NCBI GenBank assembly: GCA_965370315.1
Contig: CBDUTO010000006.1
Location: 1 to 64,000, forward strand
Direction: 5' to 3'
Length of the DNA: 64,000 bases
Source of the DNA: 1-14-2-50-31-20 sp965370315
GTDB taxonomy: Bacteria > Bacteroidota > Ignavibacteria > Ignavibacteriales > Melioribacteraceae
Position 1 is the first letter of the stretch, and every line of letters starts with the position of its first letter. The notes below the pieces were generated by a model. That model was not told the origin of the DNA and did not search any database. It saw only the letters and a program-made list of their open reading frames with translations. Made by a program: the position numbers and the translations under genes. This document shows, piece by piece, positions 1 through 9,490 of this stretch.

Positions 1-1315
1 TTAACAAATGGCTTCTGCTACTAGCAGTACTAACTCTTTTTGCATTTGGACGAATAAATTTTGAGAAATGACCGATGTAGTAATATGATGGAGTATAAAT
101 CAGCTCTCCAGTTCTTGTGTCCGCATGGATTGGGGAGAAACACAGGTTATTTACATGATTAGGACCACCAGTTTCGTCCAATAAAATATTCCAGTCAGTC
201 CAACCAACTGTGCCTTGGTTAAAATCGTTAATCATGGATTGCCCATATCTTTCACCATTAGACCAACGCTGGTATTGGGTTTCATCAAAACTTTCTACGC
301 ATCCTTCTGTAAATAAAAGCTGTTTATCTGGATAAGATTCTTTTATTCGTGCAAGATTTTCATACAAGTATTCTCCACCTGCCCATATTTCATACCAATG
401 AAATCCAAGACCCCATGCGTATTTAGAGGCTTCTGGATCATCATATATTGTATTAGCTCTATTGATACTTAAATCCCTATTATGATCCCAGACAACTATG
501 TTTTTATCACCAAGTCCTTCTCTTTCCATAATGGGTCCAAGGTGATTTTTCAAGAAGTCTCTTTCTTCGGCTGCTGTGTAAATACATGATTCCCATCTTT
601 GAACTGCCATTGGCTCATTTTGAATTGTAATTCCCCAAATTGGGATTCCTTCTTTTTCATATTCTTTTATGAACTTTGTGTAATATAATGCCCATGATTC
701 TCCGTAATCCGGTAATAGTTTTCCGCCGTGTAACATATCGTTATTGCTTTTCATAAACGCTGGCGGACTCCAAGGACTAGCATAAAAAGGAAGTTTACCT
801 CCTGCAGCTTGAATAGCTCTTTTGATTAAAGGTAAACGATACTCTCTATCATGTTCAATATTGAACGTTTTTAATTCTTTATCTTCATCTGTTACATACG
901 TAAAACTTCCACTACTAAAATCACAACTATGTATTGATGTTCTTCCTAATGTGTAACCAATACCTTTATCAACATTATAATAAGCCTCTAAAAATTCATT
1001 TTGTTTTTCGACTGATAACTTTGCAAACACTTCTGCTGATGCATCAGTAATTGCACCACCAATACCCCAAAATGTTTGAAATGTATTATTGGGATTAACA
1101 AAGATTGAAATATCAGATTCCGTTGCTTGTTCGTCAGGGTTAAAACTTTTTGTTGCCGTCTCAGTTAATCTTAGATCCGTATTTTCTGCGGTAGTGTAAA
1201 CTGTAACTTCCTTTCCATCAACAATAAATTCTCTTTTCATATTCTGATCTTCCGTATTTGGTTTACATCCAAGGAGCAATATCCCCAAAGCAATTGGTAC
1301 TAAATATTTTTTCAT
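1..1315 (-). CDS. GH30 family glycoside hydrolase lipoprotein (3' end beyond window)
   Basis: Open from ATG at 1315 to the left edge with no stop, giving about 438 residues, so only a C-terminal tail is missing. It starts with a lipoprotein signal (LLLGC, Cys about 17), so it is probably membrane-anchored and periplasmic or surface-exposed. GH30 hallmarks are visible: FWGIGGAITDA near residue 83, ASPWSPPAFMK near 180, the acid/base Glu in ITIQNEP (about 234) and the nucleophile Glu in LFTEG (about 337). GH30 enzymes of this type are glucosylceramidases or endo-beta-1,6-glucanases. Beside GH17, GH128 and GH3, a beta-1,6-glucanase acting on branched beta-1,3-glucan is the likeliest role (inference). 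It is last in the GH3-GH3-GPH-GH17 run on this strand. Confidence 0.9.
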   Translation of the reverse strand, partial: MKKYLVPIALGILLLGCKPNTEDQNMKREFIVDGKEVTVYTTAENTDLRLTETATKSFNPDEQATESDISIFVNPNNTFQTFWGIGGAITDASAEVFAKLSVEKQNEFLEAYYNVDKGIGYTLGRTSIHSCDFSSGSFTYVTDEDKELKTFNIEHDREYRLPLIKRAIQAAGGKLPFYASPWSPPAFMKSNNDMLHGGKLLPDYGESWALYYTKFIKEYEKEGIPIWGITIQNEPMAVQRWESCIYTAAEERDFLKNHLGPIMEREGLGDKNIVVWDHNRDLSINRANTIYDDPEASKYAWGLGFHWYEIWAGGEYLYENLARIKESYPDKQLLFTEGCVESFDETQYQRWSNGERYGQSMINDFNQGTVGWTDWNILLDETGGPNHVNNLCFSPIHADTRTGELIYTPSYYYIGHFSKFIRPNAKRVSTASSRSHLL

Positions 1316-1360
1316 TGATTCTTCCAGTTTATAAATTGTATAATAATTTAATATGGTATT

Positions 1361-2368
1361 TTATTCATATCCAGGTGATGTGGGTTCAGCAGATATTAAT
1401 TCTGGATATAATTTTTGCATAACTAATTTTGCTTTTCTATTCTCAGAAAACAAACCCCAATGCCCCTCTGTTCCAGTACCTTTCCAAGATTCATCAAATG
1501 ATGAAAAATTAAAAACAATAATTTTATTCTCCTCCGACCATTTCATTAACGCATCAAAATACTTTTTCTGCTTAACTTCATCCCCAGCTTTTGGCACGTG
1601 TAATTCTCCTTCGGTGTATGTTGCCCAACCAGCTTCGGTTATTACAATCTTTTTATTAGGAATAGTTTTTTTTATTTTCTCAAATGTGTTGATTGTCTCT
1701 TCCATTCCCCTATCGATATCAACCTTAGCCCATATTGGGTAAATATGCGTTGCAATAAAATCGACTGCATCAATAACCTTTTGACTTTTCTCAAGGTTAG
1801 TCCAATAATCCCACGTATCTGCTGTAGTTACGGGAAGTGATGTTTTTTGTTGAACTTCTTTAATATATGCAATTAGTCTATCTTGGGGAACTTTGTGATC
1901 ACTCCAATAAACTTGTGATTCATTACCAACATTTATTGCTATAACATTATCTTTATATTTGTTAGCTAATTCAGTTCCGAGCTTTATTTGTGTTAAATTA
2001 TCATCCACGTATTTAGGTTCGCCATCTAACCAAATTCCTAACATCACTTTAAGATCAATTTTTTCATTTTTTATAACTTCAAGAACATCAACAAGATGCT
2101 GATCAGCTCCGTAAGTTCTGATGATTTTCCAGTTTTTTTCTAAAATTTTTAAATCCTCAAGTACTTCTGCCCTAGTTGGGAAAAGTTTTTTTTGAGGATC
2201 TTGTCCGTTACGATACCCTGAATAGGCAATTGCCCAACCAGGATATTCATCACCTAATAAATCAATTTTTGATTCTTTCACTTCAACTTTTATATCTTTA
2301 GTTGAACATCCCCAGAGGGAGGCGACCAATAGTAATATAGGAACTACATACTTAAACTGTAACTTCAT
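1361..2368 (-). CDS. GH17-like endo-beta-1,3-glucanase lipoprotein
   Basis: A 335-residue protein with a lipobox (ASLWGC, Cys 21). The TIM-barrel shows the GH17 signatures: the acid/base Glu in AINVGNES and the nucleophile Glu in VITEAGWA. GH17 enzymes hydrolyse internal beta-1,3-glucosidic bonds, so the substrate is probably laminarin or a similar glucan. The frame is open up to 2389, but GAGGAG lies just upstream of the ATG at 2368, where MKLQFKYVV begins a signal peptide, so 2368 is chosen. It overlaps the upstream GPH symporter gene by 17 bp, implying co-translation. Family is secure; exact linkage specificity is inferred. Confidence 0.9.
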   Translation of the reverse strand: MKLQFKYVVPILLLVASLWGCSTKDIKVEVKESKIDLLGDEYPGWAIAYSGYRNGQDPQKKLFPTRAEVLEDLKILEKNWKIIRTYGADQHLVDVLEVIKNEKIDLKVMLGIWLDGEPKYVDDNLTQIKLGTELANKYKDNVIAINVGNESQVYWSDHKVPQDRLIAYIKEVQQKTSLPVTTADTWDYWTNLEKSQKVIDAVDFIATHIYPIWAKVDIDRGMEETINTFEKIKKTIPNKKIVITEAGWATYTEGELHVPKAGDEVKQKKYFDALMKWSEENKIIVFNFSSFDESWKGTGTEGHWGLFSENRKAKLVMQKLYPELISAEPTSPGYE

Positions 2369-3716
2369 TCTCTTTTCTCCTCTCAGCAAGATCTGCTTGA
2401 ACTTTTTCCATAAATGGTTCAGTTAAAGTGTAAAAGAACAAAAGTCCAACAGATAAAATCATTAAAACACCTGGAATGATACTTAGCATTAATTTAATTC
2501 CGAGTAGGGCTTCTGGTGATTGCTCCATATTTGGTACATAATTGAAAATAGTTAATAGCCAGCCAGTAATTGCACCGCCAATTCCCCATCCAAATTTCTG
2601 TCCAAAAGTAGCTGCTGAAAAAACAATTCCAGTCGCTCTTCTTCCAAACTTCCATTCTGCATAATCAGCTGTATCGGCATACATTGCCCATAGTATTGGA
2701 ACACTAGGACCGTTGAAGAAACCAACAAGTGCAGAAATTACATAGACAGCTATATATTGATCAGGAGATGGAATAAACAGGGCAAGAACGCCAATACCTG
2801 ATAGAGCATTACTAGCTATATAAGTATTTCTTTTTCCAAATTTTTTAGTAAGAGGTTTTGATAATGGTATTCCTATTATTAGCCCAAGTGTACCAAGAAC
2901 GGCAAACATTGAGAATAGGCTTTCGTCACCAACATAATATTTGAAGTAATAGAGTCCGACTGCTATTCTAAGGGATAGAAAAATAAAGGTAACCAACCCC
3001 ATAACAAATAAAATTGCCCATGGTCGGTTGTTTAATAAATCTTTTAGATCTTCCTTAATAGGTGTCACTTCAGTTTGAGTTGGAACAATCCTTTCTTTTG
3101 TTGTATAGAATGTAACATAGAACATTCCTATAGCAATTAAAGAAAAGAAAGCCATAGTAAGCTGATAACCTAAAGCTTTATCACCCATACCGAAAAATGC
3201 GATAAGTGGAAGAGTTGCTCCTTGCACCATTAATGCAGCGCTTTGACCTAATACAAATCTGTATGAATTGAGACTTGTTCGCTCTACAGAGTTTGCTGTC
3301 ATCACACCAGATAAAGCACCATAAGGAATGTTATTAGCTGTGTAGATCATCATCATTAATATGTAAGTAACATATGCGTATACAATTTTCCCACTCTCAC
3401 TAAAGTCTGGAGTAGTAAACATAAGCACGGCCAATATTCCAAATGGAATCGCAGTCCATTTAATCCAAGGTCTAAATCTACCATGTTTTGATTTAGTTCT
3501 ATCTGCAAGAGCTCCCATTAGAGGATCATTTACTGCATCCCAAATCCGCGACAATAAGAATAGTGTTCCAACTGCTGCAGCCGGAATTCCAAATATGTCT
3601 GTGTAAAAATACATCAGAAATATCATTACAGTTTGAAAAACAATATTTGCTGCGAAATCGCCTAAACCATAGCCGACTTTTTCTTTAACTGAAAGCTTCT
3701 GCTCCATATTTGTCAC
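2352..3716 (-). CDS. GPH-family (MelB-like) sugar:cation symporter
   Basis: A 454-residue polytopic inner-membrane protein with about 12 hydrophobic segments. The N-terminus VGYGLGDFAANIVFQ, the conserved RIWDAVNDPLMG segment and the basic loop DRTKSKHGRFRPWI are typical of the glycoside-pentoside-hexuronide:cation symporters. It would import mono- or disaccharides made by the GH3 and GH17 enzymes encoded beside it, using Na+ or H+. One base separates it from the upstream GH3 gene, and it overlaps the downstream GH17 gene, so all are probably on one transcript. The sugar transported cannot be read from sequence. Confidence 0.9.
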   Translation of the reverse strand: MTNMEQKLSVKEKVGYGLGDFAANIVFQTVMIFLMYFYTDIFGIPAAAVGTLFLLSRIWDAVNDPLMGALADRTKSKHGRFRPWIKWTAIPFGILAVLMFTTPDFSESGKIVYAYVTYILMMMIYTANNIPYGALSGVMTANSVERTSLNSYRFVLGQSAALMVQGATLPLIAFFGMGDKALGYQLTMAFFSLIAIGMFYVTFYTTKERIVPTQTEVTPIKEDLKDLLNNRPWAILFVMGLVTFIFLSLRIAVGLYYFKYYVGDESLFSMFAVLGTLGLIIGIPLSKPLTKKFGKRNTYIASNALSGIGVLALFIPSPDQYIAVYVISALVGFFNGPSVPILWAMYADTADYAEWKFGRRATGIVFSAATFGQKFGWGIGGAITGWLLTIFNYVPNMEQSPEALLGIKLMLSIIPGVLMILSVGLLFFYTLTEPFMEKVQADLAERRKENEVTV

Positions 3717-3717
3717 C

Positions 3718-5940
3718 TTATTTTTCTAAATTATTATCTTTTGAGAGTTTAAAACTAGACGAAAGTTTAATATTATCTGAAGCACTACCAACGTGAATTT
3801 TAAATTGGCCTGGCTCAGCTTTGAAATCATTTAATTCTATATCAAAAAATGACAACATAGTTTCATCTACTTGAAAACTAATTTTACTTGTTTCACCTGG
3901 ATTTAAGAATACTTTTTTAAATCCTTTTAATTCTTTTTTGGGTCTCTTAACCGAAGAAACAACATCTTCGATATAAAGTTGTACTACTTCTCTGCCAGCG
4001 TATTTACCTGTATTCTCAATGTCTAAGCTAACTGTTATGTTCTCACCACTAGAGATAACCTCATTACTAAGATTCAGGTTACTAAAAGAAAATGATGTGT
4101 ATGATAATCCATGTCCAAAAGCGAATTGTGGTTTGACATTAAAAGTATCAAAATATCGGTATCCAACAAAGATTCCTTCTTTATATTCTACTTCTAAACT
4201 GTTGCCTGGAAAATCACCAAATTTATATGCTGGTGTATCTTCCAACTTTTTTGGAAAAGTAAAAGGAAGCTTACCAGATGGATTTATATCTCCAAACAAA
4301 ATATTTGCAAAAACATTTCCTGCTTCTGAACCAGCATACCAACCTTGCATTATTGCAGGAACTTCATCAACCCAATTAGTTATATCAACGGGTAAACCTC
4401 CAATAAGAACAACAATTGTCTTAGGATTTGTTTTCACTATCTCTTTAACCAATTCATCTTGTTCATAAGGTAAATCCATTTCTGTACGATCAACACTTTC
4501 CATATCATAATGATGATTTAGACCTAAGAACATTATTACATATTCAGATTCCTTTGCTAATGATACTGCCTCAGTTCTAAGTCTTTCTTTATAGGCACTT
4601 TCACCACTGCTAGTATCTTTTACTCCATTTGACCAATCGAATATTGTGGTACTTTGGTAGCCTTGCGCATATTTAATTTTAACCAAATCACTCAGTTTAT
4701 TCTGTAATCCTTCAAGTGGTGTAATTTCATATTTAGCTTTTATTCCAGAACTACCTCCGCCGAGAGCATGCTTCATTGTTGCATTTTCCCCAATAACCGC
4801 CAGTGTTTCTGTTGTTTTCATATTTAAAGGTAAAATATTGTTGCTATTTTTTAATAGCACAACAGCTTCTTCAGCAACTTTTTTTGCAGTTTCAAAGTTT
4901 CTCTCTGAAATGTATTCGCCCTCAAATCTATCCTCATCAAACACTTTTGATTTGAACATAGCAGTTAAGATTCTTTTCACTTTATCATCAATTACATCAA
5001 TTGAGACCTTACCATATTCAACAGCTTTTTTTAATGAATCAGCAAAATAGTAATCAGCATAATCATCTTTATTGGTTCCCATTTCAATATCAAGACCTGC
5101 ATTTGCTGCATCAATTGTAGAATGGGTACCATCCCAATCAGAAATTACAACCCCTTCAAATGCATACTCATTTTTTAGGATGTCAGTTAAAAGATATTTG
5201 CTTTCACTACACCATTTACCTCTAAATTTATTATATGCACTCATCACTGTTAAAACATTTCCATCTTCAACAGCAGCCTTAAATCCAGGCAAATATATTT
5301 CTCGTAATGTCCTTTCGTCAATTTCTTCATTAACTCGAGAACGTTCGTACTCCTGATTATTTGCGACATAATGTTTAAGACATGCTGCAACATCTTGCTC
5401 TTGAACACCTTTTATATAAGGCACAACCATCTTACTTATTAAATATGGATCCTCAGACATATACTCAAAATTTCTTCCGCACAATGGAGTGCGGTGAATA
5501 TTAATACCAGGTCCTAAAATAATATCTTTACCTCTAGCTCGGGCTTCTCTACCCAAAACCTTTCCAAATTCGTAAACTAATTCTTCATTCCAAGTTGCTG
5601 CTAGTGCTGTTCCTACTGGTAAGTATGTTGAAAAATCATTATCCCAGCCCGCTACTTCCCAATCATGAGGATTAATCTCTTCCCGTACTCCATGAGGACC
5701 ATCCGACATAACCCATTCAGGTATTCCAAGCCTCTCAACTCCTGCAATAGTAAATTTTGAATTACCATGTAGCATAGAAAATTTTTCATCTAAAGTAAGT
5801 TGAGATAATAAATTTTCAACTTTCTCTTTTACTGAATTATTAGTTTGGGCAGATAAATTTTTTGTGAATTTTGTTGACATAAGTAATACCAGAAAACTTA
5901 TAAATAAGAGTTTAACTAAATTTTTGTTTTTTTCTTCCAT
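3718..5940 (-). CDS. GH3 beta-glucosidase (first paralogue)
   Basis: A 740-residue exported protein with a signal peptide (about residues 1-31, ending NLSAQ). It has the GH3 N-terminal barrel (LGPGINIHRTPLCGRNFEYMSEDP, here abbreviated; KHYVANNQE), the nucleophile Asp in VVISDWDGT, the C-terminal alpha/beta sandwich and a terminal fibronectin-III-like domain (GREVVQLYIEDV). GH3 enzymes release glucose from the non-reducing ends of beta-gluco-oligosaccharides, probably here in the periplasm. It lies 31 bp after the second GH3 gene. The two paralogues may split beta-1,3 and beta-1,6 or other linkages; this is not resolvable from sequence. Confidence 0.93.
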   Translation of the reverse strand: MEEKNKNLVKLLFISFLVLLMSTKFTKNLSAQTNNSVKEKVENLLSQLTLDEKFSMLHGNSKFTIAGVERLGIPEWVMSDGPHGVREEINPHDWEVAGWDNDFSTYLPVGTALAATWNEELVYEFGKVLGREARARGKDIILGPGINIHRTPLCGRNFEYMSEDPYLISKMVVPYIKGVQEQDVAACLKHYVANNQEYERSRVNEEIDERTLREIYLPGFKAAVEDGNVLTVMSAYNKFRGKWCSESKYLLTDILKNEYAFEGVVISDWDGTHSTIDAANAGLDIEMGTNKDDYADYYFADSLKKAVEYGKVSIDVIDDKVKRILTAMFKSKVFDEDRFEGEYISERNFETAKKVAEEAVVLLKNSNNILPLNMKTTETLAVIGENATMKHALGGGSSGIKAKYEITPLEGLQNKLSDLVKIKYAQGYQSTTIFDWSNGVKDTSSGESAYKERLRTEAVSLAKESEYVIMFLGLNHHYDMESVDRTEMDLPYEQDELVKEIVKTNPKTIVVLIGGLPVDITNWVDEVPAIMQGWYAGSEAGNVFANILFGDINPSGKLPFTFPKKLEDTPAYKFGDFPGNSLEVEYKEGIFVGYRYFDTFNVKPQFAFGHGLSYTSFSFSNLNLSNEVISSGENITVSLDIENTGKYAGREVVQLYIEDVVSSVKRPKKELKGFKKVFLNPGETSKISFQVDETMLSFFDIELNDFKAEPGQFKIHVGSASDNIKLSSSFKLSKDNNLEK

Positions 5941-5971
5941 TAATAGTTTCTCACAAATATTATTTGAAAAA

Positions 5972-8206
5972 TTATTTTAAGTTTATTGTTTTTGACAGTT
6001 CATTAATTCTAAAAATAAAATCTCCAGGCTCTACTACTTTTTTATTTTCACGATTATGGAATGAAAGATCATTTGGAGTTATAATAAATTCTACCTTCTT
6101 CTCTTCACCAGGTTTAAGACTTATTTTATTAAATCCTTTTAATTGTTTTGTCGGTCTTGAAACACTTCCAAATTTATCTGTGACATATAATTCTACTGTT
6201 TCCTTTCCTTCAACATCTCCAGTATTTTCAACAATAACAGAAATTTGTATTTCATCATTTACTGATTTTGAATCAGAAATTACTAGCTCTTTATATTTGA
6301 ACGAAGTGTAGCTTAATCCATAACCGAATGGCCACTGTGGTTTATAATGATTATCTTCAGATTCTTCAATCGGTTTGTGGTCATAAGTTGTATAACCTGA
6401 AACAGTTTTAGGATAACTAAATGGTAATTTTCCTGATGGATTAATTTTACCTAAAAGAATATCAACAATTGCATCGCCACCTTCTAATCCAGGTAAATAT
6501 CCCAGAACAACAGCATCAACCTTATCAACAATTTTATTTATTACTCGTGGTCTCCCTTCAAATAAGACTAAAACTATTGGTTTACCAGTTTTAGATAGCT
6601 CTTCCACTAATTTCAATTGAGCTTCTTCAAGAGTTAAATCAAAAATATTGCCTGGGGTTTCACAATAAGGCTCTTCGCCAAGGCTTGCAATTATTATATC
6701 AACTTCTTTTGCAGCGTTCACAGCATCTTGAATATTTATAACACTATCAATACCTACGCCTTCTATGTATTTTACATTTTCTGAGCCAAATCCTATTTGA
6801 AGTGCCTCGTAAAAAGTATTTTTTTCTTTAGGATAAAGGTCTTCGTTATTTCCTTGCCACACAAATGACCAGCCACCATTTAAATACATCATTTTATTTG
6901 CAGTGGGTCCGGTAAGTAAAATCTTTGTATTCGGGTTTAGTGGAAGTATTGACTTATTGTTTTTTAATAAAGTTATTGATTCTGCGGCTGCTTCTCTATT
7001 AAATTCTGCAGATTCTTTTGTAGCAAATTTAGAAGCCAAACTTTTATTGGGATAAGAATTTTCGAACAAACCCAATGCGTATTTCACTCTAAGAATTCTT
7101 CTAACTGCATCGTCAATTCTAGATTCTGGAACTTCACCATCTTCAACTAATTCTTTTAAAAGTATTGCAAAATCTACATTTAGCGGAACCATGCTCATAT
7201 CAATACCAGCCATTACTGCCAATTTAACAGCTTCTTTTGCTGTTTCAGCAACTCCATCTCTAGTATGCAATCTTTCAACATCCATCCAATCAGAAACAAT
7301 AAATCCAGAAAACCCAAGTTCTTCTTTTAAAACAGTAGTTAGTAAATTGTAATCGGAATGAGTTGGAATACCATTTATCTCAGCAGAATTTACCATTACT
7401 GTTAAAGCTCCGGAATTTACTCCAGCAGCAAATGGAGGTAATAGTAAATCTCTCAATACTCTTTCTGGAATCCATGCTGGAGTTCTATCAAGGCCATTTT
7501 TAGTAAGGCTATAACCAACATAATGCTTTAAGCAGGCGGCTCCAGAAGCGGGATTTGATAAATCATCACCTTGCATACCTTCTACATATTCCTGAGCAAA
7601 CTCTGTAGTTAAGTATGAGTCTTCTCCAAAAGTTTCCCAAAATCTTGCCCAGTATGGTTCTTGAGCTAAACCAAGAACGGGGTTAAAATTCCAAGGAATA
7701 CCAGAAGCACGCATTTCAAGAGCAGTAATTTCTGCTGATTTTCTTATTATTTCTCTATTCCGGGAAGCGGCTAAAGTAATATTTTGTGGAAATAGTGTAG
7801 ACCCTAATGTATATGTTGCTCCGTGAATTGCATCAATTCCATAAAGAATGGGAATTTTTAATCTGCTCTCTTTTGTTGCTACATCTTGAATAGTAGTAAT
7901 TATTTCATGCCAATTTTCTAATGAATTGGCAGCTTGTCCCGTGTTTAGTAGCGATCCTACTTTATATTTTAATATTAATTTTCTTAATTTGTTTATATCT
8001 ACATGAAGTGGTTCAGTTGCAATTCTATTTTTTCCTTCAATTGAAAAATGTTGTAATGCAATTTGAGTCATTTGCCCAACTTTTTCTTCAATAGTCATTT
8101 TAGAAATTAAGGAATCAATTTTACCTTCATTTTCAATTACATTTTTAACTTGGGCATTTGCATTGGTAATAAGTAGAAATAGAATAATTAGAATTTTAAG
8201 TTTCAT
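5972..8206 (-). CDS. GH3 beta-glucosidase (BglX-like, second paralogue)
   Basis: A 744-residue protein with a signal peptide (MKLKILIILFLLITNANAQ). GH3 motifs include KVGQMTQIAL, PILYGIDAIHGATY, KHYVGYS, the nucleophile Asp in FIVSDWMDV, the sandwich domain (LPLNPNTKILLTGPTANKM) and a C-terminal FN3-like domain ending near residue 744. The arrangement resembles periplasmic BglX-type beta-glucosidases. It is the first gene of the GH3-GH3-GPH-GH17-GH30 run. A terminator-like hairpin (8403-8442) separates it from the PorV-like gene, so this run probably has its own promoter in 8207-8402, although I see no sigma-54 box there. Confidence 0.93.
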   Translation of the reverse strand: MKLKILIILFLLITNANAQVKNVIENEGKIDSLISKMTIEEKVGQMTQIALQHFSIEGKNRIATEPLHVDINKLRKLILKYKVGSLLNTGQAANSLENWHEIITTIQDVATKESRLKIPILYGIDAIHGATYTLGSTLFPQNITLAASRNREIIRKSAEITALEMRASGIPWNFNPVLGLAQEPYWARFWETFGEDSYLTTEFAQEYVEGMQGDDLSNPASGAACLKHYVGYSLTKNGLDRTPAWIPERVLRDLLLPPFAAGVNSGALTVMVNSAEINGIPTHSDYNLLTTVLKEELGFSGFIVSDWMDVERLHTRDGVAETAKEAVKLAVMAGIDMSMVPLNVDFAILLKELVEDGEVPESRIDDAVRRILRVKYALGLFENSYPNKSLASKFATKESAEFNREAAAESITLLKNNKSILPLNPNTKILLTGPTANKMMYLNGGWSFVWQGNNEDLYPKEKNTFYEALQIGFGSENVKYIEGVGIDSVINIQDAVNAAKEVDIIIASLGEEPYCETPGNIFDLTLEEAQLKLVEELSKTGKPIVLVLFEGRPRVINKIVDKVDAVVLGYLPGLEGGDAIVDILLGKINPSGKLPFSYPKTVSGYTTYDHKPIEESEDNHYKPQWPFGYGLSYTSFKYKELVISDSKSVNDEIQISVIVENTGDVEGKETVELYVTDKFGSVSRPTKQLKGFNKISLKPGEEKKVEFIITPNDLSFHNRENKKVVEPGDFIFRINELSKTINLK

Positions 8207-8402
8207 GTTTTTCCATTATTTAAAAAGTAATTTTTTTTTGTTATAAGTATATTTGAATATGATAGAGATAATATTAATTGCATTTCAACCCGCATATATA
8301 ATAAGTACCTGATGTTCTCTATCCATCATTATTATATTCTTTAGTAAACAGAATATTGAAGTTTTTACAGGGAACTAATAATACGCTAGATTATTTTAAA
8401 TG
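8207..8402 (-). promoter_or_regulatory. Probable promoter region of the GH3-GH30 operon
   Basis: AT-rich spacer between the hairpin at 8403-8442 and the GH3 start at 8206. No GG-N10-GC sigma-54 element and no TTATT-N5-AATAA site could be found on the minus strand here, unlike the other glucan promoters. No confident -35/-10 pair was recognised. The region is called a promoter only because the gene order and the preceding terminator require one. Confidence 0.35.
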
Positions 8403-8442
8403 AACAAATACAGACTTACTTCTTTTTAAATCTGTATTTGTT
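8403..8442 (-). terminator. Hairpin terminator after the PorV-like gene
   Basis: A perfect 12-bp inverted repeat (AACAAATACAGA / TCTGTATTTGTT) with a 16-nt loop, 8 bp past the stop codon at 8451. It is AT-rich with no long U tract, so it may terminate weakly or protect the 3' end of the mRNA. Confidence 0.55.
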
Positions 8443-8450
8443 AAGACAAT

Positions 8451-9485
8451 TTAAAAATCAATTCCAACAGAGACTTTATGAACCGATGCAAGTATTCCAA
8501 AATCTTGATACGCGTAATCAATAAAGAAAGCAATGTTACCTAAAATTCTTTGCTTGAATCCAGCACCTAAAGCAAATGACTCTTGAGAATCATCAAGAAA
8601 CATAGCTTTATATCCACCTCGCAAAGCAATAACATCATTAAATACATATTCCCCACCAATGTTCAAACTTTCGTAATTATCATTTGGGTGCTTTGCATCA
8701 ACATCAATAATTAACTTGTGCATATCTGTATCAAGTACGTTATAGGAAAGTCCTAGCACATAAGTAAGAGGAAGCGTCCAAGCTCCAGTTGAAAATTCAC
8801 CAGGTATTCTATCATTATTTCCTGTTGTTTCAGGATCTGGATCATACAACAACACGTTGCTTGTCCCACTTAATTGTAGCTTTGTTCCAAGGTTTGTAAT
8901 TGACATGCCTATTGTTAGTCCTTCAAAAGGAGTATCGTAAAGTATACCCATATCTATGGCAAATGATGTTCCAGATGTATTCCATATTGTTTGCTGAATA
9001 ACTTTGGGATTGAACCCTATTGAAAATTCCTGCGTAAGGTTAATTGCCCATCCAAGACTAACAGCAACATCAGATACAGAGAATACTGCTCCTGTTCCAC
9101 CTGGTTCATCTATTGTTGTAACATTCATTTCACCATAGTTGGAGCCAATAAAACTCATTCCAATTGTTCCATAATCTCCAAGGTTAATAGTTCCAGCAAT
9201 AAAATTATAACTTATATCTGCAATCCATTGAGTGTGATCGAAAACCACTGAATTATTATTCTGTCTTGCAATACCAGCAACATTCCAAAACATTGATGAT
9301 GCATCATCTGAAACCGCAACGAATGCACTTCCCATACCAGTTGCTCTTGCACCTTGGCTCACTTTAAGAAATTGTGCTGCCGTAGTTCCTCTTTTGGAAA
9401 CATTATCAACATCTTGTGCGTTAAGGGTAATAGCAGCAAAAACAAAAACGAGTAAAATATTTTTAATCAATCTATTCATTTTCAA
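8451..9485 (-). CDS. PorV/PorQ-family outer-membrane protein
   Basis: A 344-residue protein with a signal peptide (ending ITLNAQ). The N-terminal mature part (TAAQFLKVSQGARATGMGSAFVA, shortened here as KVSQGARATGMGSAFVAVSD, then SSMFWNVAGIA) is the signature of the PorV/PorQ family. These are FadL-like outer-membrane barrels, some of which shuttle cargo for the type IX secretion system. It ends with beta-strands and a terminal aromatic (VGIDF). It follows the 1028-residue secreted protein after 5 bp and is probably its partner. Family membership is clear; whether it acts in secretion or as a glucan channel is unknown. Confidence 0.85.
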   Translation of the reverse strand: MKMNRLIKNILLVFVFAAITLNAQDVDNVSKRGTTAAQFLKVSQGARATGMGSAFVAVSDDASSMFWNVAGIARQNNNSVVFDHTQWIADISYNFIAGTINLGDYGTIGMSFIGSNYGEMNVTTIDEPGGTGAVFSVSDVAVSLGWAINLTQEFSIGFNPKVIQQTIWNTSGTSFAIDMGILYDTPFEGLTIGMSITNLGTKLQLSGTSNVLLYDPDPETTGNNDRIPGEFSTGAWTLPLTYVLGLSYNVLDTDMHKLIIDVDAKHPNDNYESLNIGGEYVFNDVIALRGGYKAMFLDDSQESFALGAGFKQRILGNIAFFIDYAYQDFGILASVHKVSVGIDF

Positions 9486-9490
9486 AATCC

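Noticed and set aside
1353..1742. Plus-strand ORF opposite the GH17 gene
   Set aside because: It is antisense to a well-supported glycoside hydrolase and shows no protein-family pattern.
8280..8295. Possible minus-strand sigma-54 box upstream of the first GH3 gene
   Set aside because: No GG-N10-GC pair with correct spacing exists in 8207-8402.
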